Positions 6,325 through 11,047 of a DNA stretch of 11,047 bases are shown piece after piece. The notes beneath the pieces were generated by a model. It searched no databases. It was not told the DNA's origin and saw only the letters and a list, made by a program, of their open reading frames with translations. How positions within the stretch are numbered: the stretch's first letter is position 1; every line of letters begins with the position of its first letter. The position numbers and the translations under genes are program-made. Origin of the DNA: DATFEN01 sp035691285 (lineage in GTDB: Bacteria > Acidobacteriota > Vicinamibacteria > Fen-336). The stretch covers positions 1 through 11,047 of the forward strand of contig DASSJI010000032.1 in the NCBI GenBank assembly GCA_035691285.1, written 5' to 3'.

Positions 6325-7229
6325 CGAGCCTCCGGAAGCCAGAGCGTCTGCCAGGCGACGCCGACGGTGTCGAAGTCGCCGCCGATCCGCGTCGTGAAGC
6401 CGGTGGCCCAGGCGACCTTGATCGAGCTTCGCCTGCCGACCGGAAGGGAGAAGGTGAGGCCGACGCGCGAGTTGCTTTGCGTGTCCGCGTTGCGCACGCC
6501 GTTCACGGTGGTGCGACCTCCTGTGTAGTACGTCGCGTCCGCCGAGAGCCACAGCCGCGGGCGAAACACGTAGGCGACGTGGCCCTGGAAGGAGCCGAGG
6601 GGGTCCTGCTCGCGGCGCCGGCCTCCGAAGAAGTCGTCGTTCGCCGTGAACAGCCAGGCGCCGGCGTAGGCTTCGAGGTACCAGTGTCCCGTGGGGTGGG
6701 ACAAGCCGAGCTCCGGCTTGAATGCCCAGCGGTTCGCCCCGATGTTGACGAGCTTCGCGGGATCGTACTGCCCCGTGGGCGCCACCACGACCAGGCTCGT
6801 GCCCAGCGTCGTGCGAAGCCGTCGCGCCGCGAACTCGCGGACGTCGAGGGCCGGGCCGCCGACCAGGTTCATGGCGAAGCGGGCGCGCAGATCGCCGAGT
6901 CCCGACCGCGTGATGCTCCGGAACTGCTCGGCGACGTTGCCCTCCATGGAGCCCCAGACGTAGGGCATCGAAACCGCGGCGCTGGCCGAGCGGCCCAGCA
7001 GGCCCAGGGTGTGGCCCGCCAGAAACGTCCCTGCGTTGACGTCTGCGTTGACGTCCTCGAACGGCAGCGAAGGGTCGAAGACCACCTCGCCGGACGTGCG
7101 CGTGTACGCCAGCAGCGCGAACGTCGCGCCCTTGGGGTTGGGAGCGTAGGCGCGCGGCTCCAGCTCCTGGCCGCCGGCGGGCGCGGCCAGCGCCACGAGG
7201 ACCGAGGCCGCAAACCGGCGCGCGGTCAA
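6321..7229 (-). CDS. Outer-membrane beta-barrel, Phenol_MetA_deg-like putative transporter
   Basis: A 302-residue exported protein that fits the 'transporter' family found in the meta-pathway of phenol degradation (Phenol_MetA_deg type), a group of outer-membrane barrels thought to move hydrophobic compounds. Diagnostic motifs in order: 'EPRAYAPNPKGATF' (24-37), 'GLGDLRARFAMNLVGGPAL' (110-128), 'VVVAPTGQYDPAKLVNIGANRW' start (147-168), 'KPELGLS' (171-177), 'LFTANDDFFGG' (193-203), 'QDPLGSFQGHVAYVFRP' (208-224), 'TYYTGGRTTVNGV' (233-245) and 'GGDFDTVGVAWQTLW' (283-297). Residues 1-20 are a signal peptide. The only plausible start is TTG at 7229, overlapping the previous stop (TTGA). No ATG or GTG in frame keeps the signal sequence, and no strong ribosome site is present, so it probably depends on coupling. 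The substrate is unknown. Confidence 0.88.
   Translation of the reverse strand: MTARRFAASVLVALAAPAGGQELEPRAYAPNPKGATFALLAYTRTSGEVVFDPSLPFEDVNADVNAGTFLAGHTLGLLGRSASAAVSMPYVWGSMEGNVAEQFRSITRSGLGDLRARFAMNLVGGPALDVREFAARRLRTTLGTSLVVVAPTGQYDPAKLVNIGANRWAFKPELGLSHPTGHWYLEAYAGAWLFTANDDFFGGRRREQDPLGSFQGHVAYVFRPRLWLSADATYYTGGRTTVNGVRNADTQSNSRVGLTFSLPVGRRSSIKVAWATGFTTRIGGDFDTVGVAWQTLWLPEAR
7032..7055. repeat. Perfect 12-bp tandem duplication inside the barrel gene
   Basis: TGCGTTGACGTC occurs twice head to tail (7032-7043 and 7044-7055). On the coding strand it gives the in-frame repeat DVNA-DVNA (residues 59-66) between the 'DPSLPFE' segment and the next strand of the barrel. The reading frame is preserved. 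Confidence 0.9.
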
Positions 7230-8245
7230 GGCTGCGTTGGCGCCTTTGGCTTGGCGGCCGAGCCAACCGTCAGGTCGGCGCCGTACCACAGGCGGTCGCC
7301 GGCCACGAGGACGCCGGTCGGCTTGAGCTGGAGGTCGAGGCGGATGCCCTGGACCTCGAGGGACTGGCTCACGCCGGCCGGCAGCCTCACGGGCTTGATG
7401 AGCTTCGGGGGGATCTTCACGTTGAAGCCGCGGCCCACGATCTTGGCGAGCTGGGTCCTGATGTCCACCTTGTTCAGGGCGACCTCGCAGCCGGCACGCT
7501 GCTCCTTGACGACCTCGTCGACCGCTGCCCAGGCCTGCTCGGAGGGATCCACGATGATTCGCACGGCGAGCTCGGGGAAGTCGGGCGTCAGGGTGATCTT
7601 CTCGCCCGAGGCCGCGATGGCGAAGGCGCCGGCGAGCTCGTAATCCTGGGGGATGACACCGCCGGTGACCGGTTTCGTGACGTCCACGTCGCCACAGACC
7701 GCGTTCGCAGCCAGGCCCTTGCTGTCCCACTGGAGGCGGATGTCGGCGTTGCCCTTGCCCTCGGCGAGCTTCACGGGCAGCTTGAGGGCCACGCGGTTCC
7801 GCGTGAACGTCACCTCGGGCCGGCCCGGGCGGAGGACGCCCTGGACCTCGTGGATCTGCACGTCCAGGACGTAGGCGCCGACCTCCTTCTTCCGGATCAG
7901 CATCTTCGCCTTGACCGAGCCCTCCTTGTGCACCTTGAGGTTCCTGAGGGTCAGGGTGAGCTCCTGGAAGACGCCGGTGACGATCTGGTCGATGATCGAG
8001 CGCGTGAACGCCGTAGGGATGCCGATCATCAGGCCGGCCTGCGGAGCCTGCTCGAGGCTCTTCTCGCCCGACGCGATCACCACGGCGCGCAGCCGATCCT
8101 GGAGCGCGTCGCGGCGTGCGCGCAGCGCGGCGAGCTGCTCCTCGGTCGGCGGAGGCGGCAGGTCCGGCGGGCGCGTGCGCACGTAGGCCACGCCGCCCCC
8201 GGCGGCCGCCAGCAGCAGCGCGAGGACAGCGCCGGCGCGCTTCAT
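7226..8245 (-). CDS. Membrane-anchored periplasmic protein, unknown, related to adjacent lipoprotein
   Basis: A 339-residue protein with an N-terminal hydrophobic segment (5-22) lacking a good cleavage site, so it is probably a signal anchor in the inner membrane. A proline-rich spacer (26-33) and a charged, coiled-coil-like helix (35-53) follow. The remaining periplasmic part is strand-rich: 'GLMIGIPTAFTRSIIDQIV' (71-89), 'ELTLTLRNLKV', 'SVKAKMLIRKKEVGAYVLDVQI', 'NRVALKLPVKLAEGKGNADIRL', and a C-terminal section with 'FNVKIPPKLIKPVRLP' (274-289) and 'IRLDLQLKPTGVLVAGDRLWY' (301-321). Cys184 and Cys253 could form a disulfide. Alternating long strands and 'IP/LP' turns recall lipid-binding tubular folds (DUF4403/YceB-like), but this is a visual impression only. 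The ATG overlaps the lipoprotein stop (ATGA, 8242-8245). No named family is recognised. Confidence 0.8.
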   Translation of the reverse strand: MKRAGAVLALLLAAAGGGVAYVRTRPPDLPPPPTEEQLAALRARRDALQDRLRAVVIASGEKSLEQAPQAGLMIGIPTAFTRSIIDQIVTGVFQELTLTLRNLKVHKEGSVKAKMLIRKKEVGAYVLDVQIHEVQGVLRPGRPEVTFTRNRVALKLPVKLAEGKGNADIRLQWDSKGLAANAVCGDVDVTKPVTGGVIPQDYELAGAFAIAASGEKITLTPDFPELAVRIIVDPSEQAWAAVDEVVKEQRAGCEVALNKVDIRTQLAKIVGRGFNVKIPPKLIKPVRLPAGVSQSLEVQGIRLDLQLKPTGVLVAGDRLWYGADLTVGSAAKPKAPTQP

Positions 8246-8985
8246 TCGGCGGCCGTCGCCTTGCGCTGCCAGGGGCCGGCCTTCGCGTCGATGAAGACCC
8301 AGAGCCGCGCGTTCACCGGCACGACGTGGGCGACCGCCATCTGGAGCGGCAGCGCGCCCGGCTTCACGCGCACGGCGCCCTCGTCGAGCCCGCCGATCTC
8401 GATGGTCTGCTCCAGGCTGACCGGGATCTCCAGGTTGGGGATCGCGCCCTGGATCGCCTCGAGGTTGTTCCTGATGAGGTTGTCGAGGACGTCGGCGGCG
8501 AGATCGCCGACGGAGGTTTCGAGGACGGTGAAGTGGCCCAGGGCGACCTGGGCGAGCAGGCGCCCCTCCTTGAGGCGGAACTCGTCCAGGCCGCCGCCCA
8601 GCTCGACCGAAGCGAAGGCGGACGGAGCGCGCACGCTGCTCATCCGGGCCCGGAACACCAGGAAGGCCTTGTTGCCTCGAAACACGGGCGTGCCCGATTC
8701 GATGCGCACGCGTAGCCGCCCGGCGACGGTCGTTTCCTGGGGGAGCGAGGCATCGAGCAGCTCCTTGACGACGCCCTCCGAGATCCCGATCGCGATGTGA
8801 TCGCGCGTCTTGAGCTCGCCGGCCTCCGCCTTGGCGACGAGCGCCTCGAGGCTCGCGAGCTGGCTCTCGAGGAACGCCGCGTTCGCCCGGGCCCGCACGG
8901 CCTCGGGCGGCTCTCGCCGGCGGCAGGCCGCTCCCGACAGGAGCGCTGCAGCCACGGCGAGGGCCAGCCAGGGGCGAGCGATCAT
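8242..8985 (-). CDS. Putative lipoprotein, unknown, possible paralogue of the next gene
   Basis: A 247-residue protein with a lipoprotein signal: hydrophobic core 'LALAVAAALLSGAAC' with predicted lipidated Cys21, followed by a basic 'RRRE'. A long charged helix spans about 27-57. The segment 'HIAIGISEGVVKELLDASLP' (63-82) lines up by eye with 'GLMIGIPTAFTRSIIDQIV' in the following gene. Several beta strands come next ('GRLRVRIESG', 'KAFLVFRARMSSV', 'FASVELGGGLDEFRL', 'RLLAQVALGHFTV'). Then a helix 'AADVLDNLIRNNLEAIQGAIP' (163-183), and the ending 'LEIPVSLEQTIEIG ... VRVKPGALPLQMAVAHVVPVNARLWVFIDA'. Helix-then-strand order with an 'IPNLEIPV' turn resembles lipid-binding envelope lipoproteins (YceB/DUF1439-like), at low certainty. 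The ATG at 8985 shares a base with the upstream stop (TGATG), and no strong ribosome site is present. Confidence 0.8.
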   Translation of the reverse strand: MIARPWLALAVAAALLSGAACRRREPPEAVRARANAAFLESQLASLEALVAKAEAGELKTRDHIAIGISEGVVKELLDASLPQETTVAGRLRVRIESGTPVFRGNKAFLVFRARMSSVRAPSAFASVELGGGLDEFRLKEGRLLAQVALGHFTVLETSVGDLAADVLDNLIRNNLEAIQGAIPNLEIPVSLEQTIEIGGLDEGAVRVKPGALPLQMAVAHVVPVNARLWVFIDAKAGPWQRKATAAE

Positions 8986-10244
8986 CAGTCGGCGGGCTTG
9001 ACGCTCAGACCCTCGGCTGTGCCCTCCTTGACCTGCCAGCCCGCGGCGGCGAGCCCGCTCCGGGCGGCCTCCGACGCCTTGCCGACGACGTGGGCCTCGA
9101 GGCTCCTGGCGCCCAGCTCGGCCTTCGCGCGGCCTCCGATCTCGGCCGCCGCCTTCTTGAGGGGCTCGGTCCAGTACAGGTGGTCGAACGGCAGAAGCGC
9201 CACGGCACGGTCGCCGCTCCGGGCCACGAGGCCGCGCGAGTCTTCGAGGACGGCCGTCACGGGAGACGTCTTGTGGAAGCCCGCGAGCAGCTCCGCGCTC
9301 TCCACGAAGAAGAGCGCCTCGCGTTCGTCCTTGGCCTCGCTGGCGGCGTCCACGTAGTCGGCGCAACCCTTGGCCTTGACCGCGCCGAGGGCCGCGATGA
9401 AGCGGGTCTGGCTCGTGATGGTGTAGTTGCCGTTGCGGAAGAATCGCGCCGCCGTCTCGGCAGGGACGCCCAGCGCGGCCGCGCCCTTCTCGTTGACCTT
9501 CCGCACCTCCTCCGGATCGGCGCCCCAGACGAGGTTCCCGACGCTGGCCGTCGTGGACACGACGGGCGGAATCGGAACCGCCACCTTGACCGCGATGCTG
9601 CCCGCCGAGTCGATCTTGCCGATGTCGACCAGCGCCTTGTGGAGCACCGGGTTCGTCGTGTAGGGATCGACGCCCAGCTTCTGCGCCCACTTGCGGGCCG
9701 ACTTGTTGATCCCGAGCACGCTGCTCGCGGCGCTCGCGCCGGCCGCCGCGGCCTTGTCGCTCCCGGACATGCTCGGGTCGTCGGGCTTCTTGTCGTCCTG
9801 GGTCGCGGAATCGGCGGTGCGCTTGGCCTTCCGGCCCAGGTTGACCCCGAGGCGCTTCACGCCGGTGCCGATGCCCTCGGCCGTGGCGCCGGGATCCTTC
9901 ACGACGCTGGCCACGCCCTTGCCCACGTTCAGGACCGCGCCGCCGGCCGCCTGGACGAACACCTCGCCCTTCGACACCTCGGAGAGCTGCGCCAGGGCGT
10001 CCACCTCCAGGAGGCGGGTGGCGAGCACCGTGCGGCCCTCGGCGTCGATCTCGCCGAAAGAGGACACGACGCGGAACTGCTGGAAGAAGCCCTCGGCCTT
10101 GACGGCCTCCGAGACCGTGTGATGCGGCCCCTTGAGCGCCTTCGGCGGGAGGAGCTTCGACGCCTGGAAGGCAGGCGCCGACTCGAACTCCGATCCCGCA
10201 GCGACGAGCGCCGCCGCCATGGACATCCCTAACACAGCTCGCAT
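8985..10244 (-). CDS. Exported conserved protein of unknown function, 419 aa
   Basis: First gene of the minus-strand operon. The ATG has GGAGG (complement of 10250-10254) 5 nt upstream. A short N-terminal hydrophobic stretch (about 3-17) suggests export, and the mature start is near 'ESAPAFQASKLLPP'. Domain 1 (about 25-145) contains 'LKGPHHTVSEAVKAEGFFQQFRVVSSFGEI' in pieces, 'VLATRLLEVDALAQLSEVSK' (73-92), then a Gly/Val-rich helix 'VGKGVASVVKDPGATAEGI' (107-125). I recall this arrangement from proteobacterial conserved hypothetical proteins. An acidic, Ala/Ser-rich linker (145-175) follows. Domain 2 (180-419) has 'WAQKLGVDPYTTNPVLHKALVDIG' pieces (186-209), 'NGNYTITSQTRFIAALGAV' (271-289), 'EREALFFVESAELLAGFH' (307-324) and 'LLPFDHLYWTEPLKKAAAEI' (350-369). 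No enzyme motif is recognised. The gene is divergent from the gene at 10332 and overlaps the lipoprotein gene by one base. Confidence 0.85.
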   Translation of the reverse strand: MRAVLGMSMAAALVAAGSEFESAPAFQASKLLPPKALKGPHHTVSEAVKAEGFFQQFRVVSSFGEIDAEGRTVLATRLLEVDALAQLSEVSKGEVFVQAAGGAVLNVGKGVASVVKDPGATAEGIGTGVKRLGVNLGRKAKRTADSATQDDKKPDDPSMSGSDKAAAAGASAASSVLGINKSARKWAQKLGVDPYTTNPVLHKALVDIGKIDSAGSIAVKVAVPIPPVVSTTASVGNLVWGADPEEVRKVNEKGAAALGVPAETAARFFRNGNYTITSQTRFIAALGAVKAKGCADYVDAASEAKDEREALFFVESAELLAGFHKTSPVTAVLEDSRGLVARSGDRAVALLPFDHLYWTEPLKKAAAEIGGRAKAELGARSLEAHVVGKASEAARSGLAAAGWQVKEGTAEGLSVKPAD

Positions 10245-10331
10245 CGCAGCCTCCGAATCAAACGGGTGATTCTATACTCTGTGCTCCTGGTGGCCAAGGT
10301 CTGATGAACGCTGCCGCAGGTAGGGGGTGAC
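10245..10331. promoter_or_regulatory. Divergent intergenic region, candidate promoters for both flanking operons
   Basis: This 87-nt gap separates divergent genes and is clearly less GC-rich than its surroundings in its 10255-10280 part. A plus-strand -10-like TATACT lies at 10273-10278 (five of six to consensus) but has no matching -35. On the minus strand, TATAGA (complement of 10271-10276) has a weak TTGGCC 15 nt upstream (complement of 10292-10297). The two -10-like boxes overlap. The ribosome site for the plus gene is GGGGGTGA (10323-10330). No terminator or riboswitch fold is obvious. Confidence 0.4.
10255..10272. promoter_or_regulatory. Inverted repeat GAATCA-N6-TGATTC, candidate operator
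   Basis: Perfect 6-bp arms (10255-10260 and 10267-10272) flank a 6-bp spacer (AACGGG). The repeat abuts the TATACT box at 10273 and lies 11 nt outside the minus-strand start codon at 10244. Protein bound here could affect both divergent genes; a short RNA hairpin in the minus-strand leader is an alternative. A match of this size can arise by chance, so confidence is limited. Confidence 0.4.
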
Positions 10332-11047
10332 ATGTCAAGGCTTCCCCTCCGCCGTGCCTGGTTGCTCATGGGCGGCGCCCTGGCCGGCGCCGCCCAGGCG
10401 CAGGCGACCGAGGTTCCGCCGCGCCCGTTCCTTCGCAAGGTGATCCAGCTGAGCGACGCGCAGCTCCAGGCGATGGAGCGCGGCGAGGTCGTCACGAAGC
10501 AGCTTTCGACCACCGAGAAGGCCGAGATCGCCGCCTTCGGCGTGGTCAAGGTCGAGGGCTCGATCGACACGCTGGTCGAGAGGGCCCGCGACCTCCAGAG
10601 CTTCCGCAAGGTCCCCGAGATCCCCGAGATCGGGCGCTTCTCGACGCCGCCGCGCGTGGAGGACCTCCAGGGGCTCACCTGGCCCCAGGCCGACCTCGAC
10701 GCGTTCCAGCGCTGCAAGCCCGGCAAGTGCGACGTGAAGGTGGGCGTTGAGGGCCTGGAGCGGTTGCAGAAGGAGATCAACTGGTCCGACCCCAACGCTC
10801 GGACCCGGGTCGTGGCGCTGATCCGGGAGCTGATGGTCGCCTACGTGGCGGCCTACCAGGCCGACGGCACCGACGCCATGGGCGCGGTCGTGGACAAGGA
10901 CAAGCCCAGGGCGCTGTCCGGCGAGTTCCGCGAGCTGCTCAAGAACTCGCCCTACCTCGCCGAGTACGTGCAGCCCTTCCACCAGTACCTGGAGTCCTAT
11001 CCGAAGGGCAGCCTGCCCCAGACGATCGACGCGCTGTACTGGACGAA
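10332..11047 (+). CDS. Exported conserved protein of unknown function (N-terminal part, cut by window edge)
   Basis: Open frame with no stop from ATG 10332 to the window edge, 238 complete codons. GGGGGTGA at 10323-10330 serves as ribosome site, slightly close to the ATG. Residues 1-25 are a signal peptide ('LLMGGALAGAAQAQA'). The mature region has 'LSDAQLQAMERGEVVTKQL' (40-58), 'TEKAEIAAFGVVKVEGS' (61-77), 'FRKVPEIPEIGRFSTPPRVEDLQGL' pieces (91-115), 'RCKPGKCDVKV' (127-137) with a possible Cys128-Cys133 disulfide, 'EINWSDPNAR' (148-157), 'LMVAYVAAYQADGTDAM' (167-183), 'SPYLAEYVQPFHQYLESYP' (206-224) and 'LYWT' at the edge. From memory this order of motifs marks a conserved uncharacterised periplasmic family in Acidobacteriota and Proteobacteria. 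It has no known function. It is divergent from the minus-strand operon and may share regulation with it. Confidence 0.85.
   Translation, partial: MSRLPLRRAWLLMGGALAGAAQAQATEVPPRPFLRKVIQLSDAQLQAMERGEVVTKQLSTTEKAEIAAFGVVKVEGSIDTLVERARDLQSFRKVPEIPEIGRFSTPPRVEDLQGLTWPQADLDAFQRCKPGKCDVKVGVEGLERLQKEINWSDPNARTRVVALIRELMVAYVAAYQADGTDAMGAVVDKDKPRALSGEFRELLKNSPYLAEYVQPFHQYLESYPKGSLPQTIDALYWT

Noticed and set aside
9090..10232. Plus-strand open frame (380 codons) opposite the 419-aa gene
   Set aside because: Its product is Arg/Gly/His-rich with no signal, while the minus-strand frame has a good ribosome site, a signal peptide and overlapping neighbours.

Overview
The window is dense, very GC-rich bacterial DNA. 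Nearly every gene product has an envelope signal: Sec signal peptides, lipoprotein signals, membrane helices or outer-membrane barrels. This points to a Gram-negative, double-membrane organism. GC-rich codon use, a conserved Acidobacteria-type secreted protein, a secreted protein with a 'DLxGVWKLNxELSDD' start, a DUF4136 protein and a Phenol_MetA_deg-type barrel together suggest Acidobacteriota or a related soil lineage such as Myxococcota. This is an inference; no rRNA or marker gene is present.

Plus strand, 1-3916: the last 57 codons of an RND (HAE1-type) efflux pump, its NodT/OprM-type outer-membrane factor lipoprotein, a 148-residue unknown protein, a PPK2-family polyphosphate:nucleotide phosphotransferase, a small six-cysteine exported protein and a 199-residue exported conserved protein. 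Junctions are tight (1-nt gap, 4-nt overlap, 10-nt gap, 1-nt overlap, 4-nt overlap), so this reads as one operon.

Minus strand, 10244 down to 3933: first a five-gene block with every junction overlapping by 1 or 4 nt. In transcription order it holds a 419-aa exported conserved protein, a 247-aa lipoprotein, a 339-aa membrane-anchored protein that looks distantly related to the lipoprotein, a 302-aa Phenol_MetA_deg-like outer-membrane barrel and a 395-aa polytopic inner-membrane protein. After a 68-nt gap come two exported proteins, one of unknown family and one DUF4136. The two operons converge at 3917-3932.

Plus strand, 10332-11047: the start of an exported protein from a conserved uncharacterised family, cut by the window edge. 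It diverges from the minus-strand operon across an 87-nt intergenic region holding a perfect 6-bp-arm inverted repeat beside TATA-like sequence.

The most interesting element is the five-gene envelope block. It has inner-membrane, anchored, lipoprotein, periplasmic and outer-membrane parts with strict translational coupling, so a trans-envelope machine or a hydrophobic-molecule pathway is possible. Its function cannot be read from the sequence. I saw no tRNA, rRNA, CRISPR array, insertion sequence or prophage gene.
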